64,000 nt of DNA from CAYMRL01 sp964398985 (lineage in GTDB: Bacteria; Deinococcota; Deinococci; Deinococcales; Trueperaceae). This document shows, piece by piece, positions 55,466 through 64,000 of this stretch (positions within the stretch are counted from its first letter, which is position 1; each line of letters starts with the position of its first letter). The position numbers and the translations under genes are program-made. Location of the stretch: contig CAYNOS010000001.1 in NCBI GenBank assembly GCA_964398985.1, positions 1-64,000 of the forward strand, read 5' to 3'. The notes below the pieces were generated by a model. It was given only the letters and a program-made list of their open reading frames with translations. It did not search any database and was not told the origin of the DNA.

Positions 55466-56309
55466 GTGGTTCTCCCAGAGGCAACCTCAGACGGTCCGGC
55501 CGTCCCTCCCAGTTGCCCCTGACCCACGCCAGGTTCGGTTCGTCGCGCGCGATCCACGACGGCTCGTCACCCGCCAGGAAGTTCAGGTAGTAGCCGTCGT
55601 AGCCGGGCGCCATCACCACCGGGTGGTAGCCGCGCCTGACCAGCACGGTGTCGCCGTCACGCGCGACGACGACGTCGTCGAGCGAGCGGTCGTCGGTGTA
55701 GAGGCGTTGCAGCGCCCAGCCGTCGGGCGGAGCGATGCGGTAGTGGTAGATCTCGTCGAGGTCGACCTCGACGCCCGGCACCGCCTCGTCGTGGCGGTGC
55801 GGCGGGTAGCTCGACCAGTTCCCCGAAGGCGTGTAGACCTCGACGCACAGCAGGCGCTCGGCACCGCCCGGGTCGATCACGTGGCTGATCTGGCGGCGGG
55901 CGTTGTGGCCGCCCCTGATCTCGACCTTCACGTCCCGGGGAGTGATCAACCGCGCCGGTAGCTTGCCAGAAGCCGGTGCGGTGCCGACGGCGAACTCCAC
56001 CTCGGTCTCGGCAACCACTGCGAAGGGCGCGGCCGGCGGAACGTAGAGCGCGTACGGCAAGCCGTCGAACACCCCTCGCCGCCCCGCGACCGAGCGCTCG
56101 ATGCCGGGAGCCGTGAGGCGCGCGGAGCCGCTCAACAGCACCAGGCAGCTCTCCAGGCCGGCGTGCTCACTTGCGAACGCCCCGCCCGCCGGCAGCCGCT
56201 GCAGCTCGAAGCCCAGGTGCCTCCAGCCTGCTGTCTCCGGCGTCACGCTCACGCCTCTGGTGCCGCCGCGCTCGAGCGGGACGACGTGCGCACCGGCTGC
56301 TGCGCTCAC
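55455..56309 (-). CDS. iolB: 5-deoxy-glucuronate isomerase IolB
   Basis: Isomerises 5-deoxy-D-glucuronate to 5-dehydro-2-deoxygluconate, the substrate of IolC. It is a double-cupin protein of 284 residues. The C-terminal cupin has PPHRHDEAVPGVEVDLDEIYHYR (His and Glu ligands) and RRGYHPVVMAPGYDGYYLNFLAG. GTG 56309 overlaps the iolE-like stop codon by four bases. Confidence 0.95.
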   Translation of the reverse strand: MSAAAGAHVVPLERGGTRGVSVTPETAGWRHLGFELQRLPAGGAFASEHAGLESCLVLLSGSARLTAPGIERSVAGRRGVFDGLPYALYVPPAAPFAVVAETEVEFAVGTAPASGKLPARLITPRDVKVEIRGGHNARRQISHVIDPGGAERLLCVEVYTPSGNWSSYPPHRHDEAVPGVEVDLDEIYHYRIAPPDGWALQRLYTDDRSLDDVVVARDGDTVLVRRGYHPVVMAPGYDGYYLNFLAGDEPSWIARDEPNLAWVRGNWEGRPDRLRLPLGEPRGG

Positions 56310-57265
56310 AAGCCGAGCTCCGCCAGCGTGCGCCGGTTGCGTTCGGCGCTCTCTTTCGGCGTGCCCATCCCGGGCAGCACGTCCTGCTCGACCGTCAGCC
56401 AGTCGGCATAGCCGCGTTGCCTGAGGAACTCGAGCACACCGGCCAGATCGACGCTGCCTCGCCCCAACTCGCAGAACACGCCTTCCGAGATGGCGCGCGT
56501 GTAGTCCCAGCCGCGTTCGCGCGCGCGGGCAGCAACCGCCGGGTCGCAGTCCTTCAGGTGCACGTAGGGCGTGCGGTCCCAGAAGCGCTCGAGGCCGGCG
56601 AGGGCCTGTCTTCCGCGCGTGCCGGCCGGCGCGTCCGGCGATACGTCGGCTTGGCCGGTGCCGTAGGTGTAGTGCCCGGTGTCGAACACCAGCCCGATCA
56701 GGTCCGGGTCGGTCGCGTCGAGGAAGCGCTCGATCTCGTCGGGCGTCTCGACGAAGGCGGCGCAGTGGTGATGGAAGAGCGTCTTCAGGCCGGTCTCCCC
56801 GGCCACCAGCCTCGCTACCTCCTCGGCGTTGGCGGCGAACACGGCGTGTTCCTCGCGGGACAACCCGTCGGCCGGGGTCACTCGGCCCGCGACGGCCGTC
56901 CGGTGCGGATCGCCGCGCGTCTCGTCGGCGAGGATGAAGTACGGCCGGCGTCCGGCTGTGCGCTCGTCGGCGACCGCTGCCAGCAGCCGCGCGACGGCGA
57001 GGAGCCGCTCGCGCGAGGGCGTCACGATGCCAGGGCGCCGCAGGGCGATGCCTTGGAAGCCGCCGAGCATCACCAGGTCGCGCGCCTGGAGCTCCCGCCG
57101 CAGCGCCTCCGGTTCAGCAGGCAGGTATCCGAGGTCGCCGAGTTCGGTCGCGCGGTAGCCGGCGCCGGCCAGTTCGTCGAGCATCCGGTGCCACGGAGTC
57201 GACTCGAAGAACCCCTCGATCGTGCCCCAGGAGCAGGGCGCGTTCGCGACCCGGATCGTCGTCAT
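56306..57265 (-). CDS. iolE: TIM-barrel sugar epimerase, probable inosose dehydratase (IolE role)
   Basis: AP endonuclease family 2 TIM barrel of 319 residues. VANAPCSWGTIEGFF opens the barrel, and FHHHCAAFVETP, VFDTGHYTYG and VHLKDCDP hold the metal ligands. In this operon it should dehydrate 2-keto-myo-inositol; IolI, the inosose isomerase, is a similar protein and cannot be excluded by eye. ATG 57265 overlaps the iolG stop by four bases. Confidence 0.8.
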   Translation of the reverse strand: MTTIRVANAPCSWGTIEGFFESTPWHRMLDELAGAGYRATELGDLGYLPAEPEALRRELQARDLVMLGGFQGIALRRPGIVTPSRERLLAVARLLAAVADERTAGRRPYFILADETRGDPHRTAVAGRVTPADGLSREEHAVFAANAEEVARLVAGETGLKTLFHHHCAAFVETPDEIERFLDATDPDLIGLVFDTGHYTYGTGQADVSPDAPAGTRGRQALAGLERFWDRTPYVHLKDCDPAVAARARERGWDYTRAISEGVFCELGRGSVDLAGVLEFLRQRGYADWLTVEQDVLPGMGTPKESAERNRRTLAELGL

Positions 57266-58293
57266 GCCGGCGCCTCCGCCGCGACCGCAGCGTCGACGTC
57301 GCGGACCAAAACGGCGGCGCCCGCCGTCAGGCTGAGACCGGCGGCCTCGGCCAAACGCAGCGACGCGACCGCGTCGCGCGGACCGGGGCTGGGCGCCTTG
57401 CCGCCCCTGAGAGCGTCGACGAACGCTTGCATCTCCAGCCGGTAGGCTTCGCGAAAACGCTCGAGGAAGAAGTGGAAGAAGTCGCCGCGGATGCCGTCCT
57501 TGCCGTAGCGCCACAGCTTGGTGGCGCGCTCGTCCTCGGCGACGAGCTTGCCCTTCTCGCCATGGACCTCGACGCGCAGGTCGTGGCCGTAGCTGGTGCG
57601 GCGCGAGTTCATCACCACGCCCAGGGCGCCGCTTGCGAACTCGAGCGTGACGACGCTGGTGTCGACGTCGCCGTGGCGTTCGAAGACCGGGTCGACGAGC
57701 ACGCGTCCGAGAGCGGTCACGCGCTCGACCTCGCCGGCCACGAAGCGCGCCGTGTCGAGGTCGTGGATGACCGAGTCCTTGAAGATCCCTCCGGACACCG
57801 CGATGTAGGCCTCGGGCGGTGGGGCCGGGTCGGTGGACTGGCTGCGGAACAGCTCGAGACCGCCGATCTCCCCGGCTCGCACGGAGCGGGCCAACTCGGC
57901 ATAGGCGGGGTCGTAGCGGCGATGGAAGCCGATCTGGAACGGCACTCCGGCGCGCTCGACGACGTCCATCGCTGCCATCGAGCCCGCCAGATCGATGGTG
58001 ACCGGCTTCTCGCAGAACAGCGGTTTGCCGGCGAGCGCAGCCGCCTTCACCTGCTCGGCGTGAAGCGGCGTGGGCGAGGCGATCACCAGGGCGTCGACGC
58101 CGGAATGCGCGAGTGCCGCCTCGAAGTCGGTGGCGTGATCCGCCCCTGCGAAGGCGGCGCGGGACGCCGCCGCCTCGTCGACGTCGACGACGAGGGCAAG
58201 CCGCGCGCCGTCGATCGCGCCCGCGAGGTGCCTGGCGTGAAGGGCTCCGATGCGACCAGCTCCGATGACCGCGAAGCCGATGGTGGCTCTCAT
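57262..58293 (-). CDS. iolG: myo-Inositol 2-dehydrogenase IolG
   Basis: Oxidises myo-inositol to 2-keto-myo-inositol with NAD, the first step of the pathway. It is a GFO/IDH/MocA-family protein of 343 residues. The Rossmann motif is GAGRIGALHA (11-20), EKPV has K96, and D173 and H177 complete the catalytic Lys-Asp-His set. GFHRRYDP and FKDSVIHDLD are typical of inositol dehydrogenases. ATG 58293 overlaps the iolD stop codon by four bases. Confidence 0.93.
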   Translation of the reverse strand: MRATIGFAVIGAGRIGALHARHLAGAIDGARLALVVDVDEAAASRAAFAGADHATDFEAALAHSGVDALVIASPTPLHAEQVKAAALAGKPLFCEKPVTIDLAGSMAAMDVVERAGVPFQIGFHRRYDPAYAELARSVRAGEIGGLELFRSQSTDPAPPPEAYIAVSGGIFKDSVIHDLDTARFVAGEVERVTALGRVLVDPVFERHGDVDTSVVTLEFASGALGVVMNSRRTSYGHDLRVEVHGEKGKLVAEDERATKLWRYGKDGIRGDFFHFFLERFREAYRLEMQAFVDALRGGKAPSPGPRDAVASLRLAEAAGLSLTAGAAVLVRDVDAAVAAEAPA

Positions 58294-60242
58294 GCTGTCT
58301 CCTCGCTCCCGGACGGTCCCAGCCGGTGCTCTCGTTGGCGCGCGGCGTGGCTCTCATAGTCGGCGCGGGCGGCGCGCACAGCAGCCTGGCCCGAGGTCTC
58401 CGAGACCGGCACGTCCCACCAGCTCGAGAAGCCCGGCACGCGGCGCTCCGGGTCGGTCTGCACCACCACCACGGCCACGCGCTCGCTGGCTCTGGCCGCC
58501 TCCAGCGCGTCCTTCAGATCCTCCTTGGTGCGCACGTTCCAGGTCGCGGCTCCCATGGCCGCCGCATGCGCCGCGAAGTCGACCTTCACGGGCTCGCCGT
58601 CGGTCCTGCCGGATCCGGGATCGCGGCGCCGCAGCTCGTTGACGAACGACCGCGAACCCAGAGACTTCTGGAGCCCGTGTATCGACTGGAAGCCGTGGTT
58701 GTCGATCACCACGACCGTGAACGCGAGCCCCTCGGCGACCGCCGTGACGATCTCGGAGTTCATCATCAGGTAGCTGCCGTCACCCACCATCACGACCACC
58801 TCGCGCTCGGGGTCGGCGAGCCGGACCCCGAGACCCGCGGCGATCTCGTAGCCCATGCAGGAGAAGCCGTACTCGAGGTGGTAGGCCTTGGGATCGCCCG
58901 CGCGCCACAGCTTGAGCAGGTCGCCGGGCAGGCTGCCGGCCGCGCCGACGACCGTGGCCGTGGTGCCGAAGACCTCGTTGACCACCCCGATCACCTCGGC
59001 CTGAGAGGGTTCGCCGGTGATGGCCGCGCCCTGGCTCGGCGGCGGTCCGTCGCGCCTCAGGTCATCGGCTTCCGCTTCCCAGCGGCGCCTTAGGTCGGCG
59101 ATGCGGGCCCGGTGGTCGGGTCTTGCGGAGGCTCCGGACACGGCGGCCTGACGCGTGAGCTCGGCGCTCAGCGCCAGCAGCGCCCGTTTGGCGTCCGCGA
59201 CGACCGCCAAGGCGCCGAGCTTCCCTGCATCGAACGGGCTGACGTTGATGCCGGCGAACTCGACGGCCGGGTGCTGGAAGGCCGTCATCGAGGCGGTGGT
59301 GAAGTCGCTGAGCCGGGTGCCGACGGCCAGCACCAGGTCGGCGTGGGCAGCGAGGTCGTTGGCGGCGCTGCCGCCGTTGGCCCCGACCGGGCCGGCGTTC
59401 AGCGGATGATCCCAACGCAAGGCGCCCTTGCCGGCTTGCGTCTCGACCACCGGCACCCCGTGCTGCTCGGCGAACGCGGCCAACTCGTCGCCGGCGCCCG
59501 CGTAGCTGACGCCGCCGCCGGCGATCAGCAGCGGTCGTTTCGCGGAACGCAACTTGGCGGCGAGCGCTACGACCTGCTCCCTCTCGGGCTCGGGACGCCG
59601 CACGCGCCACACCCGCGGCCTGAACAGCTCGGCCGGCCACTCGTAGCTCTCGGACTGGACGTCTTCCGGCAGCGCGATCGTCACGGCGCCGGTCTCGGCA
59701 GGATCGCTCAACACCCTCATCGCCTCCGGCAGCGCCGCGAGCAACTGCTCGGGCCGCTCGATGCGGGTGAAGAAGCGCGACACCGGCCGGAACGCGTCGT
59801 TGACGCTGAGATCGTGGCCGCTAGGGTGCTCGAGCTGCTGCAGCACCGGGTCGTTGCGCCGGTTGGCGAAGATGTCGCTGGGCAACAGCAGGACCGGCAG
59901 GCGGTTGACCGTCGCGGTGGCCGCGCCCGTGAGCATGTTGGTGCTGCCGGGCCCGACCGAGGCGGTGCAGGCGAAGGTCGACAGCCGGTCGCGATGCTTC
60001 GCGAAGGCAGCGGCCGCGTGCACCGCCGCCTGCTCGTTCTGGGGCCGGTAGGTGCGCAGACCCACCTGCTCCCCCAACTCCTCGAGAGCCTGTCCCAGGC
60101 CGGCGACGTTGCCGTGTCCCAGGATCGCCCACACGCCCTCGATCAGCCGCTGCCGCCGGCCATCGCGCTCGCTGTACTGCACAGCCAGGTAGCGCACCAG
60201 TGCCTGGGCGACTGTCGCCCTCACCCCACCAAGTTCTGCCAC
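58290..60242 (-). CDS. iolD: 3D-trihydroxycyclohexane-1,2-dione hydrolase IolD
   Basis: ThDP-dependent ring-opening enzyme of the inositol pathway, giving 5-deoxyglucuronate. It has about 650 residues, as expected. The N-terminal domain contains NEQAAVHAA with the catalytic Glu and VGPGSTNMLTGAATAT; the ThDP motif is GDGSYLMMNSE with NHGF after it. The start is uncertain: GTG 60242 gives the usual length and GTG 60224 is an alternative; neither has a ribosome-binding site. It is the first gene of the iolDGEBC operon and diverges from the DUF6483-like gene. Confidence 0.93.
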   Translation of the reverse strand: MAELGGVRATVAQALVRYLAVQYSERDGRRQRLIEGVWAILGHGNVAGLGQALEELGEQVGLRTYRPQNEQAAVHAAAAFAKHRDRLSTFACTASVGPGSTNMLTGAATATVNRLPVLLLPSDIFANRRNDPVLQQLEHPSGHDLSVNDAFRPVSRFFTRIERPEQLLAALPEAMRVLSDPAETGAVTIALPEDVQSESYEWPAELFRPRVWRVRRPEPEREQVVALAAKLRSAKRPLLIAGGGVSYAGAGDELAAFAEQHGVPVVETQAGKGALRWDHPLNAGPVGANGGSAANDLAAHADLVLAVGTRLSDFTTASMTAFQHPAVEFAGINVSPFDAGKLGALAVVADAKRALLALSAELTRQAAVSGASARPDHRARIADLRRRWEAEADDLRRDGPPPSQGAAITGEPSQAEVIGVVNEVFGTTATVVGAAGSLPGDLLKLWRAGDPKAYHLEYGFSCMGYEIAAGLGVRLADPEREVVVMVGDGSYLMMNSEIVTAVAEGLAFTVVVIDNHGFQSIHGLQKSLGSRSFVNELRRRDPGSGRTDGEPVKVDFAAHAAAMGAATWNVRTKEDLKDALEAARASERVAVVVVQTDPERRVPGFSSWWDVPVSETSGQAAVRAARADYESHAARQREHRLGPSGSEETA

Positions 60243-60325
60243 GCAACCAGCTTGCCACGAACCGCCACTGGACCGCTGGGCGAGTCGTATGGTGGCGCAG
60301 TTCGAGCCTGAGGAGGCCGCCCGGC

Positions 60326-61063
60326 ATGCCAATGCGAGACGAGTTCATCGAGCGCGCCGTCAGGCAACTGGCTGTCGCTCTCGCCAAGCTGACCGGCCTC
60401 GAGCGCGCCTCCGCGGCGGAGTCGACCGAGCCCCTGGGACGCGCCGAGCTGGCCGCGCTGCGGTCTCAGGTCGAGGGCCTCTACCCGGCGTTCCTCGGCA
60501 CCAGTTCGGCGCTCGTCGACCTGCTCGGCATCGAGGACCTGCTCGGGGTGATCGGGTCGGCCGGCTACGTCGACGGCGAGCGCGCCTACCTACTCAGCGC
60601 GCTGCTCGAGACCGAAGCGGAGCTGCTGCGCGCGGAAGCCGACCTGGCGGAGTCCGCAGCCCCGGCGGCCACCGATGCGGTGGCGGCGCGAGCCGCTCGT
60701 CTCAAGGAGCGCGCGCTGATGCTGGTGCTGGAGGCGGGAGGCGTGGGGCTTGGCGAAGCCGACATCCGCGAGCGCGCCCGGCGTCTCGCCGCCGACCTCC
60801 CCAGCGAGCGCCTGGGCGGCGCGTACTGGGAGCGCGTCCATCATTTCGAGTTCGCCCTGCACGACTACGCCGCCGCCGAGAACGCGTTGTTCGAGTGGCT
60901 CGAGCTCGCCCCTGAGGCGCACGAGCGCGTGAAACTGCAGGGCGAAGCCTTCTACCGCGAACTCGAGAGGCTGGAAGACGCGGAGCTCGAAGCGGGCGGC
61001 CTGCCGCGCGCCGAGCTGGCGGAAGGCCGCGCGGATCTGATGACGCGCTTGTCTCAGGCCTGA
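60326..61063 (+). CDS. DUF6483-like protein of unknown function
   Basis: Soluble, largely helical, acidic protein of 245 residues. The opening RDEFIERAVRQLAVALAKLTGL and the tandem helices with LYPAFLGTSSALVDLLGIEDLLGVIG resemble DUF6483 proteins of Firmicutes. The rest (about 95-245) is Ala/Glu-rich helix, and ALHDYAAAENALFEWLEL is TPR-like. AGGAGG at 60311-60316 sets the start. It overlaps the convergent transporter gene by ten bases. The function is unknown. Confidence 0.8.
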   Translation: MPMRDEFIERAVRQLAVALAKLTGLERASAAESTEPLGRAELAALRSQVEGLYPAFLGTSSALVDLLGIEDLLGVIGSAGYVDGERAYLLSALLETEAELLRAEADLAESAAPAATDAVAARAARLKERALMLVLEAGGVGLGEADIRERARRLAADLPSERLGGAYWERVHHFEFALHDYAAAENALFEWLELAPEAHERVKLQGEAFYRELERLEDAELEAGGLPRAELAEGRADLMTRLSQA

Positions 61064-62388
61064 GAGCGGCCCAGCCTGAAGACCACGAAGAGCAGCGGCA
61101 GGCACAGCACGGCGCCGGCCAGGCCCATCATCCCGTAGCCGACCGAGCCCAGCAGCCAGCTACCGAGCAGCGCGGCGGTGGCTGCCGCGCCGCCGACCAA
61201 CAGGTCGTTGAAGCCCTGGATCTTGCCGCGCTCGGACGGCTCGAGCGCATCGGACAGCAGCGCCGACCCGGCGACGTAGCAGAAGTTCCAGCCGAGGCCG
61301 AGCAGGAAGAGCGCCGCCGCGATCGGCACCACGTTCGGGGACAGCGGGGCCGTCAGGCAAGAGACCATCAGCAGCACCGCGCCGAGGCCGAGCATCGGCG
61401 CCCTGCCCCAGCGGTCGGTGAGCCAACCGGTGACGATCGAGAAACCGAACATGCCGAGCGTGTGGCCGGAGAACACCAGCCCGATCGCGGTCAAGGGGTG
61501 GTCGTGGTGGTGCATGTGGAGCGAGGTCATCTGCATCAGCCCGACCATCACCATGTGCGCGGTCACGACGCTGAAGATCGCCGTGCGCACGGCGGGCCGC
61601 CTGAGCAGCTCGCCCAGCGTGCGAGCCGAGGCCCTGACCTTGGCGCCCAGGTCTTCGGCCGCGATGGCTTCGGCAATCCGCAGCGGCTCGGGGCGCAGCA
61701 TCAACGTGAACACGCCAGCCACCAGCACGAAACCCAACGCCGTCACCAGGTAGGGTCCGGCGGTCTCGTCGAAACCGCGGGCGCTGGCCCACCTGCCGGT
61801 AGGCCCGACCAGCACAGGGCCCAGGACGCTGCCGGCGGTGCCGCCCAGCACCACCAGCGATATCGCCCGCGCCCGGATCGCCTTGACGTTGACCTCCGCC
61901 GCCACGAAGCGCCCCAGCTGCAGCGCGGCCATGCCCGAACCGCTCAACGCCAGGCCCACTAGCACCAGCAAGGTGCTCCCGACCGCGACGCCGGCCGAGG
62001 CCATGACGGCGCCGCAAGCGCCGACCAGCAAGGCCATGGTCAGCGCCACGCGGCGGCCCAGCTTGTCCGAGCGGCGGCTCCAGTACAGCGAGCCGAGCGC
62101 CACCCCGATCTGCGAGACGGCCGCCGTGATGCCGGCCAGCGAGGTCCGACCAGTCATCTGCTCACCGACGATGGCGGCCACGGTCGCGGCGGCGATCGTG
62201 CCGGCCGAACCGAGGCTCTGGCTGACGAACAGCGCGCCAGTGATGCGCCGGGCCGCGCCCACGCGGCGCACGGGATCGGTGATGCGAGGGTCTGTCGAGG
62301 TGGCGGCGGGAGCTACCGCGCCTGGCGGTGACGCCGCCGGCGAAGCTGCTTCCTCGGTCACCTCGAGAGCGCTACCGGTCGTACTCAC
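61054..62388 (-). CDS. MFS transporter
   Basis: Major facilitator superfamily protein of 444 residues with 12 expected helices. The motif-A loop SRRSDKLGRRVAL is in the first half, and the related TDRWGRAP is in the second. The Ala/Thr-rich N-tail is cytosolic. TACTCT six bases before GTG 62388 favours this start; a TTG 17 codons upstream overlaps the stop of the CNNM-type gene and is less likely. A His-rich loop (HMHHHDH, about residue 265) might bind a metal. The substrate is unknown. Confidence 0.87.
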   Translation of the reverse strand: MSTTGSALEVTEEAASPAASPPGAVAPAATSTDPRITDPVRRVGAARRITGALFVSQSLGSAGTIAAATVAAIVGEQMTGRTSLAGITAAVSQIGVALGSLYWSRRSDKLGRRVALTMALLVGACGAVMASAGVAVGSTLLVLVGLALSGSGMAALQLGRFVAAEVNVKAIRARAISLVVLGGTAGSVLGPVLVGPTGRWASARGFDETAGPYLVTALGFVLVAGVFTLMLRPEPLRIAEAIAAEDLGAKVRASARTLGELLRRPAVRTAIFSVVTAHMVMVGLMQMTSLHMHHHDHPLTAIGLVFSGHTLGMFGFSIVTGWLTDRWGRAPMLGLGAVLLMVSCLTAPLSPNVVPIAAALFLLGLGWNFCYVAGSALLSDALEPSERGKIQGFNDLLVGGAAATAALLGSWLLGSVGYGMMGLAGAVLCLPLLFVVFRLGRSQA

Positions 62389-62394
62389 GCCGTG

Positions 62395-62400
62395 AGAGTA
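62395..62400 (-). promoter_or_regulatory. -10 box (TACTCT) of the MFS transporter gene
   Basis: TACTCT on the minus strand ends six bases before GTG 62388. Confidence 0.4.
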
Positions 62401-62435
62401 CCCGTCCGCGGGGCCGCCGTATACGTCATGGCGGG

Positions 62436-63470
62436 TCAAGCTTGGCTGGAGGCGTCCTCGACCTCGCCGATGAGTTCCTCGACGATGTCTTCCAGGAACA
62501 GCACGCCGACGTAACCGCCGCTGCCGGTCACCTTGGCGAGGTGGCTGCCTTGGCTGCGCATGGCGGCCAGAGCGTCCTCGGCATCGGCATCGGCGTCGAC
62601 ATCGATCAACCTCCTCACGGACCAGGCCGCCACCGGACGGTCGAGAGCCGGGCCCTCGGCAGCGATCACGTCCTTGAAGTGGAGGTAGCCGGCCAGCGCG
62701 CCGCCGGAATCGACGAGCGGGTAGCGGGAGTGGCCCTGCTCCGCGACCGCCGCCTCCAGTTGACGAGGGGTGACGTCGGCGGGCAAGGTCACCAAGCGTT
62801 CCGGCGGCAGCGCCAAGTCACCGGCACGCTTGCGCGTGAACTCGAAAGCCTTGGAGAGCGTGCCGCTCTCGTCGCTGAGCTTGCCTTCGCGCTTCGAGGT
62901 CTCGACGATGGTGGCGACCTCATCGAGGGTGTACGTCGATGGCGCCTCGTCACTCGGCTCGATGCCGAACAGGCGCAGAGCCCCGTTGGCGACGCCATTG
63001 AGTGCCGTGATGATCGGCCTCACCGCCCGACTCACGAAGGTCAACGCCGGCGCCAGCAGCAGCACCGAGCTGGTGGGGCGCGAGAAGGCGATGTTCTTCG
63101 GGATCATCTCGCCGAAGGTCACGTGCAGGAACGACACCAGTGCCAGTGCGATCGCGAACGACACGACGTTGATCGCACCCTGAGGCAGCCCGAGGCTCGC
63201 CAGAGGTGCCAGCAGCAGGTGGTGGATCGCCGGCTCCGAGACGTTGAGTATCAGCAGCGAGCAGACGGTGATGCCCAGCTGGCTGCAGGCGAGCATCAGC
63301 GTCGCGTGCTCCATCGCCCACAACGAGATCCGCGCCGAGCGGTTGCCGGCCAGCGCCAGGGGCTCGACCTGGGCACGACGCGCCGCCAGCACCGCGAACT
63401 CGGCCCCCACGAAGAAGGCGTTGGCGGCGAGCAGGACCACCAGCCAGACGATGCCCCACCAGTCACCCAC
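62436..63470 (-). CDS. CNNM/CorC-type membrane protein with CBS domains
   Basis: Membrane protein of the HlyC/CorC (CNNM) family, 344 residues. A DUF21 domain with about four helices (1-140) contains GAEFAVLAARRAQVE and HVTFGEMIPKNIA; two CBS domains (about 205-335) follow. It lacks a CorC_HlyC domain at the C-terminus. These proteins are linked to magnesium or cobalt export. The GTG start overlaps the upstream homologue by eight bases. Confidence 0.9.
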   Translation of the reverse strand: MGDWWGIVWLVVLLAANAFFVGAEFAVLAARRAQVEPLALAGNRSARISLWAMEHATLMLACSQLGITVCSLLILNVSEPAIHHLLLAPLASLGLPQGAINVVSFAIALALVSFLHVTFGEMIPKNIAFSRPTSSVLLLAPALTFVSRAVRPIITALNGVANGALRLFGIEPSDEAPSTYTLDEVATIVETSKREGKLSDESGTLSKAFEFTRKRAGDLALPPERLVTLPADVTPRQLEAAVAEQGHSRYPLVDSGGALAGYLHFKDVIAAEGPALDRPVAAWSVRRLIDVDADADAEDALAAMRSQGSHLAKVTGSGGYVGVLFLEDIVEELIGEVEDASSQA

Positions 63471-64000
63471 CTGGCGGCACCTCGCCTCCGCTCGGCTCGC
63501 CGCTGGGCGGCTCCGCCTGCGGAACGAAGCGCAGTCGGTCTACGCGCATGCCGTCCATGCGAGTCACGGCGAGCACGCCGGCTGCCACCGTGACCTCGTC
63601 ACCCAGCGTCGGGACGCGCCCCAGCACGTCCATCACGAAGCCGCCGATGGTGTCGTACTTGTCGTTCTCAGGGATCAGCAGGCCGATGTGCTCCTCGACC
63701 TCGTCGAGACGCAGCACGCCGGGCAGCGTCCACGAGCCGTCCGGCGCGCGGGCCACGCCCGGCTCGAAGCGGTCGTGCTCGTCAGCGACCTCGCCAACCA
63801 GCTCCTCGACCAGGTCCTCGAGCGTCACCACGCCGGCGGTGCCGCCGTATTCGTCGAGCACCACCGCGACCTGCAGACCGCCGCTGCGCAACTGCACCAG
63901 CAGCTCGTCGAGCGGGATCGTGCCGGGCACGTAGAGCGGGGGCTGCGCGAGGTCGGAGGCGCGCACGTTCTCCCGCTGGTCGCGAGGCACCTTGAGAGCG
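63463..64000 (-). CDS. CNNM/CorC-type protein (partial, N-terminus outside window)
   Basis: The C-terminal 178 or so residues of a second HlyC/CorC family protein. A CBS segment (GGLQVAVVLDEYGGTAGVVTLEDLVEELVG) is followed by a CorC_HlyC ion-transporter-associated domain (DEVEEHIGLLIPENDKYDTIGGFV). The frame stays open to the window edge, so the DUF21 membrane domain must lie beyond. Tandem copies of this family are common. Confidence 0.9.
   Translation of the reverse strand, partial: ALKVPRDQRENVRASDLAQPPLYVPGTIPLDELLVQLRSGGLQVAVVLDEYGGTAGVVTLEDLVEELVGEVADEHDRFEPGVARAPDGSWTLPGVLRLDEVEEHIGLLIPENDKYDTIGGFVMDVLGRVPTLGDEVTVAAGVLAVTRMDGMRVDRLRFVPQAEPPSGEPSGGEVPPGG

Noticed and set aside
51086..55522. 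A 1478-codon open frame on the plus strand
   Set aside because: It runs antisense through the permease, binding protein and iolC genes. Its composition (Gln/His/Arg/Asp repeats) is that of a reverse-frame shadow.

Overview
The window is one dense, very GC-rich bacterial chromosome segment with about 56 protein genes, short intergenic gaps (none above about 200 bases) and no rRNA, tRNA, CRISPR array, insertion sequence or phage gene that I can see. Three features together suggest a member of the Deinococcota, perhaps a Truepera-like lineage (inference): a primary sigma factor with a long Lys/Ala-rich N-terminal extension, a CsoR repressor with the Cys-His-His metal site known from Thermus, and many genes whose only start signal is a -10 hexamer 5 to 8 bases before the start codon, as in the leaderless genes known from Deinococcus.

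Region by region: 1-3.2 kb holds the sigma factor RpoD (cut by the window edge) and a GGDEF-EAL c-di-GMP enzyme. 3.4-6.7 kb is a family 5 (peptide/nickel-type) importer without an ATPase. 6.8-20.3 kb is a run of small independent housekeeping genes: leucyl aminopeptidase, MsrA, M20 peptidase, P2-type cation ATPase, YgjP-like metalloprotease, FAD oxidase, Tat-exported phosphoesterase, lipoprotein, DedA. 20.3-31.1 kb is an uptake and hydrolysis region: creatininase, a sugar-type ABC importer with an amidohydrolase, an amidase, and a second family 5 importer led by guanine deaminase. 31.2-34.2 kb is a copper module (copA divergent from copZ-csoR around a perfect palindrome). 34.9-35.7 kb is type II pantothenate kinase.

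35.8-43.1 kb is a tightly coupled seven-gene operon that reads as hydroxyproline use: M20 amidohydrolase, aldo/keto reductase, trans-3-hydroxyproline dehydratase-like protein, 4-hydroxyproline epimerase, FAD D-amino acid dehydrogenase, pyrroline-2-carboxylate reductase-like protein and a second aldo/keto reductase. 43-49 kb is again single genes, including a bacterial deoxyhypusine synthase homologue. 49.1-54.2 kb is a complete importer of the FbpABC/AfuABC type whose last gene is a HAD phosphatase. 54.4-60.2 kb is a myo-inositol operon, iolD-iolG-iolE-iolB-iolC, with overlapping genes throughout. 60.3-64 kb has a DUF6483-like protein, an MFS transporter and two CNNM/CorC-type membrane proteins, the last one cut by the window edge.

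Overall the segment reads as a heterotroph that imports peptides, sugars, inositol and amino acid derivatives. I found no clearly novel system. The points most worth a second look are the leaderless start pattern, the composition of the hydroxyproline operon, the transporter-phosphatase operon and an insertion inside the EAL domain.
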